Under the pieces are notes generated by a model that did not search any database, was not told where the DNA came from, and saw only the letters and a program-made list of their open reading frames with translations. A stretch of 64,000 nt of DNA. Source: Selaginella tamariscina. Lineage: Eukaryota; Streptophyta; Lycopodiopsida; Selaginellales; Selaginellaceae. A program made the position numbers and the translations under genes. Each line of letters begins with the position of its first letter. The first letter of the stretch is position 1. Below are positions 35,187 through 48,288 of this stretch, piece after piece. The stretch covers positions 404,341 to 468,340 of the forward strand of contig PUQB01000112.1 in assembly GCA_003024785.1 (NCBI GenBank), in the 5' to 3' direction.

Positions 35187-35745
35187 TGTCACAACCCGAT
35201 ACAGGATACAGGATTCCGGATACAGGATTTCAAATACAGGATACGGGTTACAGGATATGCCTACAGGATATTCCTACAGGATATACCTATAGGATATTCC
35301 TATAGGATATGCTACAGGATATGCCTAGAGGATAAGGGACACTATTCTTAGCTCATGACTAGATTAGACTCATGACTAGATTAGCTTGGAATTGTGAGCA
35401 TAAAAGCTCCGACCTAATTGTTGTACAATCAGTTACTATCAACACCAGTCTTCTACGATCATTCTTGTTCTTGTCTTGTTCTTGTCTTGTTCTTGCTCCT
35501 TTGCCTCCTGCTCTTGTCTCGCTCTTGGATCCTGTCCTGTTCCTATCTCGCTCCTGGATCCTGTCCTGTTCCTATCTCGCTCCTAGATCCAGTCCTGTTC
35601 CTGTCCTACTCCTGGATCCTGTCCTGCGTCTTGTCTTGCTCCTGAGTTCCTAGTTTCCTGTCTTGTTTCCTATCCTGCTCCTGAGTCAAGCCTTCCTACT
35701 CTTGGAATCCTGCTCACTTCCTGTTTCCTGGATCGTGGCTTGACA
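35187..35745 (+). repeat. 5' LTR of element 2
   Basis: Starts TGTCACAACCCGATACAGG and ends CGTGGCTTGACA. The first 150 bp is a cluster of about 14 AGGAT pentamers in CAGGAT/TAGGAT context. The second half is a run of TCCTGTCCTG and CTCCTGGATCC strings. Confidence 0.9.
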
Positions 35746-35846
35746 GTTTGATAAAGTAACTGCTTTCATAGCTCTTCGTTTCCCAGCTACTTTTTTTTCC
35801 TTGATTCTTTTCCTTCGTTTTTCTCCTTTCTTTCTTTCATAAGATC

Positions 35847-36771
35847 ATGGCTGATTTTGAGCACTTTCAACGCGAGCACCAAATGTTGCTTCATGAGCTG
35901 GCCACTTTGCGCCAAGTGGTCACCGATCTACAAGGCTCCACCCATGCGGCACATGCAGCTGCTGATGCATCCTCCAAGGCTGCTGCGCAGGCTCTCTCTC
36001 AGGCATCGGTGGTTCCTTCTTCATCGAACTTTTCTCCGGAGCCGAAGATCAGCATGCCAGAGAAGTTCAGTGGCAACCGTGCCGATTTCCAAGGTTTCCT
36101 GAATCAGATCCGCTCTTGATCCGCATGCAACCACGCCGCTACTCGACGGATGCACAAAAGGTTGGCCTTTTGGCATCCTTACTAAGTGGATCTCCACGAG
36201 CTTGGGTTGCTCCCTTGCTGGAGCGTGACGACCCATTGATGGAAGACTTTGAAGGTTTCGTGGCTGCCTTTGAAGCCTGCTTTGGAGATCCTGATAAGTA
36301 CCGTTCTGCATGCACAAAGTTACGGAGCTCACACAAGGATCCAGACCAGCTTCCGTTTATGCATCCGAATTCCAGCAATTGTGCACGAACATTCCATGGG
36401 ACGAGACTGCATTGATCGAACATTTCCGTTTTGGGCTGAGGGATGACGTGAAGGACCTTCTCCTTACGTTACCGGATGCTCAAACGTTAGCGGAGATCAT
36501 GCAACAGGCCGTTCGCTGCGACAACCGTTTGTTCGAGCGCCGTCAGGAAAAATTCCGTCAGCAGTTCCTGCCAACCAATCCTGTAGCCGTAGCACATGTT
36601 CCTACGACACCTTCTGGAGCAGTTCCTATGGAGGTTAACAATCCAAGCGTGGCCCACTTTCAACTGCTGAGAAGCAACGTCGTCGGGGTGAGAACCTATG
36701 CTTGTATTGTGGTGCAGCAGGACACAAGGTGGCGGAATGTCCTAATAAAGCCAGAAGTTCAAGACGCGTGA
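35847..36771 (+). pseudogene. Element 2 gag (fossil)
   Basis: Starts MADFEHFQREHQMLLHEL. It includes KISMPEKFSGNRADFQGFLNQ and a capsid-like part (YSTDAQKVGLLASLLSGS), then a zinc knuckle of form CMYCGAAGHKVAECP (about 36700-36740). Equivalent to the gag of element 1. Confidence 0.8.
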
Positions 36772-36831
36772 AGCCGAAGCTGAAGTTCAGTCGGAAAACT
36801 TCAATGTCCACTTCGTCTAGGAGCCGCGAAG

Positions 36832-37413
36832 TTGGACGTAGGTGCAGGCTCCATTGGTGCTGCTCATACCATTCCATCACTCAAGTTTCCTGTACACATT
36901 CGCCTCAATAATCGAGAGCTCAAGGAGTTTGCCCTGTTAGACACTGGTGCAAATGCATGTTTCATGGATGACACTTTTGCAGCTCAGCATGGCATTCCGG
37001 TGGTGAAGTTGAAGCGTGCAGTTCCTGTAGAGGTGGCCGATGGTCGTTTGATTGCTTCTGGCGCAGTTACCCACGCTACCACACCTCTCTCTTGCAATCA
37101 TGGTGCATTCAACTGTTCGATTTCCTTCAACTTGATCAAGACTCGGTCGACTCCCATCATTTTTGGCATGCCATGGTTCGTTGTTGCAAATCCGCAGATC
37201 GACTGGAGGTCTAGGACGCTCACGTTTTCCTCTCCAGCAGCCAGGATCAATCCTGTACCTTCCTGCGTGCAGGATACATCCTTGGTGTCTGAGGCAGTAC
37301 AAGCTACAGGATTGACCGTGCCTGTTCCTGTACCAGTGTTGAAGACTCCTCTCGACAGGATTCACCTCATGTCAGTTCCTCAGCACATCCGCAGGCTTTC
37401 TCCACTCCTGTAA
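36832..37413 (+). pseudogene. Element 2 retropepsin (fossil)
   Basis: Signature FALLDTGANACFMDD (about 36930-36970) and later PIIFGMPWFV. The linker that follows is rich in Pro, Val and CCTGTA-type codons. Confidence 0.8.
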
Positions 37414-37977
37414 GTTTGCGGTGTCCTGTACAGGGTTCTTCCAATCCTGTATCAGTGTCGAAGGTTCCTCCTCAACAGGATCCACCTCCTGTTGGTTCGT
37501 CAGCACATCACAGGCTCTCCTCACTCCTGTGCAACCACGGACTTCTGTACAGGATTCTTCCAATCCTGTACACTTGTCAACATCCACACAGGTTTCTCCA
37601 ATCCTGCTCTTTTTTATTACTCTGTTTCTGTTCCACCCCCAAGATCCTTCCTCTTTTTCAGTCACAGCTCCCTCCTTCCTCTCCGAGTTCTTACCACTAC
37701 CATGCATGAACTTACCACTGATCCTGCTCCTTTCCACCTTTTTGCCTTTCAAGTAACTCCTACGTCCTCTTCTACCTTTCCTGTGTCTGACTCTCCTGTT
37801 TTTCAATCTCCTTCTCCTACTCCTTTCCTTCTCCTCCTTCTTCCTACCATCCAAGTACCACGACTTTAAGGACGTTTTTGACAAGCACAAGGCTGCAGTT
37901 CTTCCTGTTCACAGGTCCTACGACTGTCCTATTGATCTTGCGAAGGAAAGACTCCACCGTTCGGACCGATTTACGCA

Positions 37978-39200
37978 TTGTCACCCACAGAGTTGGAGGT
38001 TCTTCGCCAGTACATCGAGGACAACTTGGCATCCGGCTTCATTCGTCACTCAAAGTCCCCTGCAGGAGCGCCTATCTTCTTTGTCAAGAAGAAGGATGGG
38101 AGCTTACGTTTGGTTGTGGACTACAGGGGTTTGAATCAAGCTACCATTCGGAATCGGTACCCGTTGCCATTGATCCCGGAACTTCTCGATCGGCTGCGAG
38201 GAGCAAAGGTGTTCACGAAGATCGACTTACGAGGGGCCTACAACCTTGTACGGATTCGTCCCGGCGATGAGTGGAAGACTGCCTTTCGTACAAGGTATGG
38301 ACACTTCGAGTACACGGTGATGCCTTTCGGCCTTACCAATGCCCCAGCCGTGTTCCAACACATGGTGAACGACATCTTTCGTGACTTCTTGGACCAGTTT
38401 GTGGTGATCTACCTCGACGACATTTTGATTTTCTCCAAGGACCAGGCGGCACATGACAAGCATGTACGGTTGGTTCTACAGCGGCTTCGTGAGCATGGCT
38501 TATGCGAAGTTGGAGAAGTGTTTTTTCGATAGGGATTCTGTGGAGTTCTTGGGCTACATCGTCTCTCCTGCTGGCGTTTCCATGGACATGCACAAGGTGA
38601 AGACCATCGTGGAGTGGGAGAGGCCCAAGTCTGTACGAGATGTACAATGTTTCCTTGGCTTTGCAAACTTCTACAGGCGATTCATACAGGACTTCTCCAA
38701 GCGTGTACTTCCACTCACGGAACTCACCAAGCGCACAGAGGTTTTCTCTTGGTCCGACAAGGCGGAACATGCATTCACAACACTCAAGGACACCTTCACG
38801 ACAGCTCCGATTTTAGCACATCCTGATCCTTCTCGTCCTTTCTTCGTTGAAGCAGATGCCTCGGATTTTGCAGTAGGATCCGTCCTATCGCAAGTTGGAG
38901 AGGACAAGTTGCTTCATCCTGTAGCTTTTCACTCTCGTAAGTTCCTGTCGGGGAGATCAATTACGAGATTCATGACAAGGAACTCAAGGCCATTGTGGAT
39001 TCGTTTGAGGAGTGGCGGCATTTCCTGGAAGGTGCTGCACATCCTGTACAAGTTCTTACGGATCACAAGAACCTGGAGTACTTTCAAACGGCTCGAGTTC
39101 TCAGTCGGCGACAGGCTAGGTGGGCGGAGTTCCTATCACGTTTTGACTTCGTCATCGTCTACAGGCCCGGTTTTCGGAATGGCAAGGCGGACGCATTGTC
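37978..39200 (+). pseudogene. Element 2 reverse transcriptase and RNase H (fossil)
   Basis: RT blocks [48 protein letters not shown] and [13 protein letters not shown] (about 38070-38445). RNase H follows, with FFVEADASDFAVGSVLSQ (about 38840-38895). Same chromovirus type as element 1. Confidence 0.88.
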
Positions 39201-39299
39201 TAGGCGCTCTTACCTTGCACCAAGCCCGGGCGATCCTGCATTTGACTGTCAAAGGCAAGTGTTGTTGGGTCCTGATCGATTCCGGCTTGCGGCACTGCA

Positions 39300-39806
39300 G
39301 GTTCATCAGGCTCCAGCAAATTCAACACTCCTACAGGACGTCCGTTCGCAGTTGGCTACAGACGACTTGGCAAAGAATGTGTTCTCACACATTCATCCTG
39401 ACGTTGCAAGTTCCTCTTCCTCCAGTTCCCGTCCAGACTACAACCTGTTCACCATACAGGATGGACTCCTGTACCGGGAAGGTCTCCTGTACGTTCCTGT
39501 TGGTGTTTGCAGGACTCGTGTGGTACAGGATTGTCATGATACCCCGGCTACAGGACATTTTGGTGTGGCCAAGACAGTTGAGTTGGTGACTCGCAACTAT
39601 TGGTGGCCTGGGTTGCGAGGTTTTGTGGAAAGGTTTGTACGGAGTTGTGACACTGCAACAGGTCGAAGATGCCTCATCATGCACCTTCTGGTCTTCTTCG
39701 TCCTCTTCCTGTTCCTTCTGCTCCTTGGAGATCCATTTCTATGGATTTCCTCACAGATCTTCCTCCTTCTCGTGGATTCGATGCAGTTCTTGTGGTGGTT
39801 GACCGT
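39300..39806 (+). pseudogene. Element 2 integrase, part before the nested insertion (fossil)
   Basis: Contains the zinc-binding side GHFGVAKTVELVTRNYWWPG (about 39555-39615) and runs to the start of the catalytic core, where element 3 begins. Confidence 0.75.
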
Positions 39807-40345
39807 TGTTAACATACAAACTTTCCTGTGTGCAGAAAACACTATTCACAACGCAGGAAAAGCTTTGTAAGTTAAAGGGTAGGGATTTCGTCCAATAGAG
39901 AGCTCTAGATATATACTTATTTCGTCTCTAAGGTCAAGGATAGGATTTTGCTTTGGCCATTGCCATGTATAAGCATTAACAATACCCCATAAATATGCAC
40001 TTGCATTACTATATGAATACAAAGAGATAGCAAGTGTGGAGACTTACTTCTCTCCCAAAGATACCTCTCTCTCATGCATTGCTCTCCATAGCCTTCATAG
40101 CCTTCATAATCTCTCTCTCCTTGCCCTTCCTTGCCCTAACCAAATCCTGTCCTTCTCCAATTGTCATAACTGTCTGCTTCCTGCAACCGTAGGATCCTTC
40201 CTACCCTGTAGGATTTTTCCTACTGCTGTAGGATTTATCCTGTACACAGAATATTTCCTACTACTACTTTCCTACAAGCTACTTCTCCACCGTAGGAAAG
40301 TCCTATGTATGCAATTCCTACATGCTATATTTTTGGCCTCTAACA
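39807..40345 (-). repeat. 3' LTR of element 3
   Basis: Plus-strand start TGTTAACATACAAACTTTCC, end GGCCTCTAACA; partner of 48289-48806. Contains repeated TAGGATTTWTCCT and GTAGGAAAGTCCTA inverted motifs. Confidence 0.88.
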
Positions 40346-40374
40346 CTATTCCCCCCTTGAGATTTGCAGTGTCC

Positions 40375-42138
40375 TCACTGCACCTGTCCTGCACCCTCAT
40401 TCTCCTGCGGCTCCTCAGGATACTCTGTCTCATATTCCTCCTTGTACCTCACAAACTCTGCCTTTACCTTCTCCATTTCCTGTGCCATGGATGCCACCTG
40501 CAGTCGGAGACCCTGGTTCTCCATCTGCAGTCGTTGAAGTTCCTCTCCCAGCACCGTCAATAGTGCTCCTCCCTGTCGGAGTTCTTCCTGTGTCTTGACT
40601 ATCTTCTGCGCCATCGGCATAGGTTCTGAAACACTCACCGGCTTGCTCTCAAGAACCGTAGGACTAGGAGTCCTTGCCTTCACCGGTCGTGCTCCTATCC
40701 TACTAACCGTAGCCTGCATGGTGTTAATCTTCGGCATTACCACTGCCTCCACCGCTTCTGCAATCAACCTGCGAATTTCTGCTCTATCCTTCACTGTGTA
40801 GCCATATTCACAAACTGGTTGTACAATGCTTGAAGCCAACTGTGGTACATCCTGCGATGCTGAACTCACCTTTGCCGATTTGTCCAATATCTCCTGCTGC
40901 ATACGAGACAAACCTGCACCAGCTGTACCTCAACCTCCATAGGCCACTTCCTCTTGTCTGAAGGATTTCCGCCGCTTACCACCGTCCATGAAACGTCCCT
41001 GGTTCCATAAACTCCGTTGCCATTTCTTCAGCCGCCGCTTCGTAGCCATGAGTCATTCCCCCACCTACGTGATGCATAGGATACCCTCCTCGTGCAAACG
41101 TACCTCTTCCTCTTGGAGAATGCCCTGCCGCTCCACGGTTGAACCATGGCTGCCGTGTCATTGGAACACGTCCCATGCCTTCACTTGGTGATTGATCTTG
41201 CCCGTTGGTAACTGCAACAAAACTGCAGTTGCCTCCTCAACTGTTCCTGGAATATCCCCGGGAATCTCCTTTCCCTTATTCCCTAACTGCTCCGGTGACA
41301 ACTCCACCGATTTCCCTGTCTCCATTGTTGGTAGCTCCTCCTTCGTCACTCCGCAACTCAGGCGACTTCTCTTCCTTATTGTGTTCACCAGACGTTCTAT
41401 CCTGCGACTGTTCTTTCGACTTATCCTCTGCTACCTTCGTCTGAGTCGCTGGTACTTGTTCATGTGGCTTCTCTAGCTCCATTTGTACCACTTCCTCCAA
41501 CGTCTTCTTCTCCGGACGCTGTCCCACCTTCTGTGGCTCTCTGGTTTTCACGGCTTCACCCTCAAAACCTGTTCCGTGTGCTCTTCCTCCTCCTCTTCTC
41601 CTGTTCCTGTCGAATCCTCATCATCCAAATGGATGCTCTCCGTCGCGGGCTTCGTCTTTCCCTTCCGCACGGACTTCCGCATCGGCATCACTCGTGATAT
41701 CTTTTGCTTCTTCCCCGGTGGTGTCTTCATCACCTTACTGGTACTCTCCTGACGCTTCCCACTAGTCACTTCCTGTACCTTCTTTCCTATCAGCCTGTTC
41801 TGAGGTGTGAGCACCTTCTGCAACTTACTAGCATACTCCTGCTCCTCAACTTCCTCTCCACACTCCATCACATGATTCACAAGTATCTGTATCCACGCCA
41901 ATGCCATCATCGGAGACTCCTTCTGCTGTATCTCCTTCTCCTGAGCAGTAAAAACATACTCACCCAGTTTCCTGAGGAGATAACGTGCGACTCCTGCACA
42001 CTTCCCCGTCTTAAGTGCGTCATACAGCGACATAACTGTCTTTGAAGCTGTGGTGGAAGAAAGTCTGAACTCAAAAGAGTTCACCAGAAAATTACCACAA
42101 GCTCCACTTCTTCCTCCAAATCGCCACACGCAAGCCAA
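40375..42138 (-). pseudogene. Element 3 extra sense-strand coding region downstream of pol
   Basis: Two or three open segments lie between integrase and the 3' LTR, in the place where Athila and Tat elements often carry an additional gene. The segment at 42138-41548 is Lys/Glu-rich with a basic stretch (PPGKKQKISRVMPMRKSVRK). The segment at 40911-40375 looks coiled-coil (EELQRLQMENQGLRLQVASM). No envelope-like membrane segment is evident. Function not recognised. Confidence 0.6.
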
Positions 42139-42599
42139 GCTTGCTATTGTATTGCCTCCCCTCTTTCAGATAGATATCTAGATTCTTCTTATCTACCTCC
42201 AACTCTCCTTCTCCTAATGGCAGCCGAATATCTCCGCGATTGCCTTCTCATTAATCAACATCCTTCTCCCTTCGGCATATGCAACGAATTATCCCCAACC
42301 ATCTTTTCTGCCATCATGATGAAATGATAGCACTGTAGCGCATCAGGATTTACCTGCGCAGAAGGTGAGCATACTTCTCAAGACCCAATCCCTGAAGAGC
42401 GTTCTCCAGCTCGGATTGATCTCCCATCCCGTCAACATGACTGTAAAATGGCCACATGCCAGATCCTCAGCCGCCTTATGCAGAGATCGGCAATTTTTCA
42501 CCACAAGAGTATTCTTTCCTCCTGCCATATCCGCGAAGAAAGAAGCTACAAACCCTAGATCTAGGTTTGGCGCTGATTTCCAAGTGTATTGGAATATTC

Positions 42600-43732
42600 G
42601 TATAGAATATATCTCAACGTCTATAAATGATACTTCATACCTCCTCAACTTATTTATGTTTACCCTTTCCTGCATTCCGTCTCCTGTTAGGGTTTCAACA
42701 TTTACCACACCTTCCTCACTTATCTCCTTGACTTTGAATGGACCTAACCATTTCATTTTTAATTTATCCTGTGGTTTATCAACACTTCCTCTATACCACA
42801 AGACCAAATCTCCTTCTCTTATATCATGCTTCTTTCTTTTCCTATTATACCAGGCTCTCCTTCTTTTCTGAATTGCCTGTACAGTCCATAAAGCATGTAA
42901 TCTTATCTCATCCAGTTTTTCTAATCCTGTAACCTACGTTGTAAGGATTCTTGCTCACCTAAATTATGCTTTACAGCAATCCTTAAAGATGGCACAATAT
43001 ATTCAACAGGAGTTATTGCCTCAAGTCCATATGCTAACTTAAAAGGCGTCATTCCTGTTACAACCTATATAGGCTGTCCTGTAAGCCCACAAGACTTCAG
43101 GAAGTCTTTCATCCCAGTCTTTTCCATTTTCCTGAATCACTTTCCTTAAAACATTCTTAAGGACTTTATTTGTAGATTCAGCTTGACCATTCCCTTGAGG
43201 ATAATAAGGTGTAGATTTCTTATGTTTTATAACAAATTCTTCCATAAGTGTTTGAATTGTTTCATTAATAAAGTGTTTTCCTCTATCACTTATGATTTCC
43301 TTAGGAATTCCATACGCACTATAATCATATTATATATAGCACGGGCTGTATTATAAGCATCAGCTTTCCTCATAGGTTCTGCTTCTACCCACTTAGTCAT
43401 ATAATCCGTAAGTACCAGAATATATTGATTCCTTTTTGTACTCACAGGATTTATAGGTCCTATAAAATCCATTCCCCACCTTTGAAAAGGTTCTAGTGGT
43501 AGGATAGGATTTAAAGGATATACCTGTTTCTTAGGTGGTATATGTGCTCTTTGCACTTATCACATTTCCTACAGAAATCTCCTACATCCTTCCATAATGT
43601 AGGCCACCATAACCCAGCCTGTAATATTTTCCTTGCAGTTATTTCCTCTGCAAAATGCCCTCCTGCTAGACCCGCATGGGCCTCTTTCAGGATATCCATA
43701 ACCTCAAAAGGTTCCACCCAACGTCTTAACAC
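42600..43732 (-). pseudogene. Element 3 integrase (fossil)
   Basis: Zinc-binding side ([29 protein letters not shown]), core ([25 protein letters not shown]-like YYPQGNGQAESTNKVLKN), and the C-terminal GPF/Y module KMKWLGPFKVKEISEEGVVN. No chromodomain was seen. Confidence 0.8.
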
Positions 43733-43819
43733 TCCATCCTGACCGTCTTATATAACTTTCCTCCCACCAAAGAATAACGTCGTGTCCTCACGACAAATAA
43801 CTTTTTCTGATCATTAGTC

Positions 43820-45244
43820 TCATAGGATGGTGGAACTAGTCCAGTCGACAAATAAACTTTTATATCCTCCATCCATGTAGGAGGAATATGCACATGAAAC
43901 AATGTGCATCAGGAAAGTCATCCATGTACTGGATTGGAACTTCTCCTTTTTAATGCGGCTTAAATGGTCAGCCTGTTCATGCTGTCTACCAGGTTTATGT
44001 ATGATTTGAAAATCATACTCCTGTAACAGGAGAAACCATCTAGCTAAACGTCCTGTTAGGACTGGCTTATTTAAAAGATGTAACAAAGCCTTATGATCTA
44101 CAAAGATTTTGACTTTATTAGCAATAAATAGTGTCTAAATTTATGAATTGCATATACCATTCCTAAAGCTTTTTTCTGTGGTAGTATAGTTTACCTCTGC
44201 CGGTGTTAACCTGCGACTTGCATAGTAGATAGGACGGTCCTTTCCATCTTCCTGCGTCTGCGTAAGGATAGCTCCTATTGCGATGTCTGAGGCATCAACC
44301 TGCACATGAAATTCCCTGTCCCATTTAGGATTCACTAATATAGGTGCTGTTACTAAAGATTTCCTTAATGTATCAAAAGCTTCCTGACATGCAGGAGTCC
44401 AATCATAGGATTTTCCTGCCTTTAAAAGGTCAGTTAAAGGTTTGGCTTTCCTTAAAAACCTCCTTAATCTTTTAATCTGCGGTGATTGTAAGGTAAGTAT
44501 AACTTTAACCTTATCCTGATCCACCAGGATTCCTTCCTTACATACTACATGTCCTAAGAGAACTCCTGATTTTACAAAAAAATTACATTTCTCAGGATTT
44601 AAAGCAACTGATTTTGCTTACATTTCTGAAAACAATAAAGATGATTCTCTTTATCACTATATACACTAAAATCATCCATAAAAACTTTCATAAAATCCAA
44701 TAAATATTCCCTAAAGGTATCAGTTATGATCCTTTGGAAAGTAAAAGGTGCATTACATAAGCCAAATGGCATAACTTTATATGCATATGCACCCCATGGA
44801 CTTATAAAAGCTGTTTTATGTTGGTCCTCCGGAGCTACTAGAATCTGATTATATCCTGAGAATCCATCCATAAAGGAATACATCTCATGTCCGGCCACAC
44901 TATCCAACATTTCTTCTGTAAATGGGATAGGAAAAACATCCTTCTTTGTGGCATCATTTAACTTTTATAGTTTACACATACTCTCAACTTTCCATTTTTT
45001 TAGGAACAATCACAAGTGGTGATAACCATTGTGCACCCTGTATAGGATAAATAAAACCTACACTTAACAGCTTATCTATCTCCTCCTTCACAAGCTGTGC
45101 ATAATTAGGATTCATCCTATATGCTCTCTGTTTCACAGGCTCACTTCCTGGTAATAATTGTATAGTGTGTGTACACAATTCAGGAGGTATGCCTTTAAGA
45201 TCTTTATAGGACCAGGCAAAAACATCCTGATATTTTTGAAGCAA
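43820..45244 (-). pseudogene. Element 3 reverse transcriptase and RNase H (fossil)
   Basis: RT blocks KEEIDKLLSVGFIYPIQ, MYSFMDGFSGYNQI, MPFGLCNAPFTFQR and VFMDDFSVYS. RNase H follows (FHVQVDASDIAIGAILTQ, RPIYYASRRLTPAE, NKPVLTGRLARW). Confidence 0.85.
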
Positions 45245-45576
45245 TTCAATCCTTTTTCCGGAATTCTTTATCTAATTCCTGAGCAATGAATAGGTTTTTA
45301 GGTTCATTTTCTGTACCTATATTCACTTGCTGCAAAGGATCTGTAGTATACACATATGTATACTCTGCAGGTTGTTCCTGTAAATCAATCTCATATGGGA
45401 TTGCCTTATAGAACTTTTCCTGCAATCCGGGCCTATCTTCTTCCTTCTGCTAACAGTTTTCTTTCCTTTCAGCACTACGTTTAAGTCTATATCTGTCAGG
45501 ACTTTTAAGTCAGGATATGCTTTCAGGATTTCTACTTCTTCCTGATCGTCTAAGCCATTAAACCAGTCATATCCTT

Positions 45577-46125
45577 CTAAAATAAGGGTCTATTTTCCTT
45601 TTTAACATACCTTTTTGTATGATTGTATATCACCGGTTTTCCTTCTCCTTCTCCCAGCGTCATCTTTCCTGTTCCCCAATCCTGTATAACTTTAGCAGTT
45701 TTCAGCCAAGGCCTACCTAATAACATAGTATATACAGTATCTTTTCCTTCCATTTGGAGGACAATAAGGGACACTTTATATTTAAGACCCTTTATAGATA
45801 TAGTCACTCCTCTCACTATACCTGTAGGCTTGACACTTCTCTGGTCTGCCATTTTTAAATTAAAAGGAGCAGGCTCAATGGGTCCTAAACCCATTTTCTT
45901 ACAAGCATGTTCCTCAATAAAATTAACTCCTGAGCCTCCATCTATAAGGACTTCTTTTATCTTGTTTTTACCAATATATACAGTAATGCTGGGCACATAC
46001 CCATCATAATCACCTTCTTTTTCATAATGTTTTTCTACTCGGTGAATTTCATTTCCTGTATATGCAGGTAAGGATTTTGGAACAATGTTCAACATTTCCA
46101 AGATTTTTTTTAATATATGGGGCAA
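45577..46125 (-). pseudogene. Element 3 protease (fossil)
   Basis: Aspartic protease pattern VLIDGGSGVNFIEE and later MLLGRPWLK. The catalytic triplet reads DGG-S rather than DTG/DSG, a variant found in Athila/Tat proteases. Confidence 0.75.
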
Positions 46126-46528
46126 TATGTATTAATTGTCCCAACGTGATTGTAATTTCTTGGCTCAATGCACTTTGAGCCATTGATTCTGCCACGTCAT
46201 CCTGAATCCGTTTCACAGGAATGCTCTGTTTTCTAGGGTTACTCTGTTTTACAGGAATATTCTTTTTCTCTTGAATATTCTTCCCTAAAATAGAATCAGT
46301 TATTTTTAGATCTTTAGGTATATCCGTCGGTTGTGTATCATCATCCGAGATATACTCAGGGAGATCTCGTTCTTGGAGATGAGTTCATCTCTCCCATTGT
46401 TTGCGTACTATCCCGCAATGGATACACAATTTCCTTCTTCTGCTGGAAGGTATTCCTGTTTCTGACATATATTTCTTTTTGTACAGATTACTGCTCTCAC
46501 GGCAGGATGGTTTTCAGCTCATTCTCGT

Positions 46529-48160
46529 TCACATCAATGAACCGAGCTCCAAGCTCTCTCTTAGGAGCATTGTTTGAGGTGGAAGGCTGATTCTTAGGAC
46601 AATTTGGAGAAATATGTCCTTTCTCTCCACATGTATAACAAGTAAGATTAATAGAATTCCTTCCTTGTACTTGTCTTTGTCTATAGTTATTTTGATCTCC
46701 ATAACTTTCTTTTCTTGGATATCTTTCTGTCCTCTGTAGGACGTCTCCTTCCTTCCCATATTAGGCTTATATGGTGGAGCATATCTAGTTTGATTCCCTT
46801 CATACAGCCTATCATCTCCTCCTGTATAAAGGAACATTCCTTCGTTATCAAAAGGATTCCTATTTCTTCCTTCTTCCCAACTCCCAGGCTGTTCCTCATA
46901 ATAGAGCTTCCTATTCCGAGATGGGAATGTGGTAACAGGTGGTTGTCTCACAAAACGGCCTGTTATACCAGCCTTCCTTTCTTCCTTCTTTCTCCTTTCT
47001 TTTTCCACACGTGCCACATTTTGATTAATAAAATACTTACAGTCTTTTGCCGAATGTCCTTCTTTATCACATATTTGACATTTTGGCAACTGTAGTCTAC
47101 ACTCATCCTTAGTATGTCCAGGATTTTTACACTTGGCACACCATACTTTGGCATCTAATTCCTTATACACAGGATTACCTTTCAAGGACTTAACTAGCTG
47201 TAATAACATTCTCTCATCAGCCTTATAATCCCGAACTTTGATAGGTTCATCCTCATCATCTGAACTATCCTCCTTTCTCCTTGAGGATTTTATCTTTCCT
47301 TCTGCTATGTTTTCTATTTGTCTCCTCTTCTTCTCATAATCTTTAAGATGCTTTACAAGATCTTTCCTGTCTACTTCCTCAATTGTCATTGCATAATGCC
47401 TATATGGCTTCTGCAATCCTTGCTTATACCATTGAAGCAAAGCTTCTTCCTTAACATATAGTGAGCATTTCTTTTCATGCTTTTTAAAACGGTGTGTATA
47501 TTCCTCTAGAGTTTCAGTTTTTCCTTGTAGGATATTTCTGAGCTTCTCTAAGTGCTCTTCAGGCAACTCTTCCTTTTTAAAGTATTCTTTAAAAGCTTCT
47601 GTAACTTTCTCATAATCTTCTCTCACATCTTTCTCCAACTCATAATACCAATCAGATGCATTTCCTTTTAATGTGTGAGGAAATATAAGCAACTTATCTG
47701 CATTGCTTACTTTATACAACTTTACAACTTCCTCAAACTGCAATAAATGTCTTTTAGGATTTTCCTTCTTTCCTGCGGAAAATATTGGGAACATCAATGT
47801 GCCTCCCAACATTCCGGGGAAAAGTGTCATATTAGACATACTCGGTGGGTTTTCTCTACCACCTTCCTCCTCACCAAGAGGGGAATTTCCAGGAGATACT
47901 CCTCCTGGTCTAATAGGAAATCCTGTTCTCCGAGGAGTTCCTTCCAACTCCTCTTCTCCTGCAGTTTGATAGTCACCGTATTGTATATCCTCCACACCTT
48001 TAGCAGCACTTTCTCCTATCTGATCAATGAGTTTTATAAGAGCTTCTTGCCTATTAGCAAGCTCTATTTGCTCAGCTCGGGCAGCCTCTCTCTCGGCCTG
48101 CCTATTATCTCTCTCTCTTGCTAGAGACGAGTTAGGATTATGTTGCCTCCAAGGCTCCAT
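46529..48160 (-). pseudogene. Element 3 gag (fossil, long open frame)
   Basis: A 543-codon open frame beginning MEPWRQHNPNSSLARERD. It has a capsid-like domain (FPIFSAGKKENPKRHLLQFEE; EEYTHRFKKHEKKC) and two adjacent zinc knuckles (WCAKCKNPGHTKDECRLQ, CQICDKEGHSAKDCK; about 46990-47140). It lies just inside the 5' LTR. Confidence 0.85.
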
Positions 48161-48288
48161 CCATCATCATATATATACACACTTCTTTTTCACTTAAGCT
48201 CTACTTCTCTAGAGCTATATCACTTCTCACTTAGGAATTCAACAAATTCCTCCACAACAATGGCGAAATCCCTCCGTGGTCGCCATGT

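Noticed and set aside
40375-42138. Envelope-like gene in element 3
   Set aside because: No signal peptide or membrane-spanning segment is visible; the segments are basic and coiled-coil-like, so no envelope claim is made.
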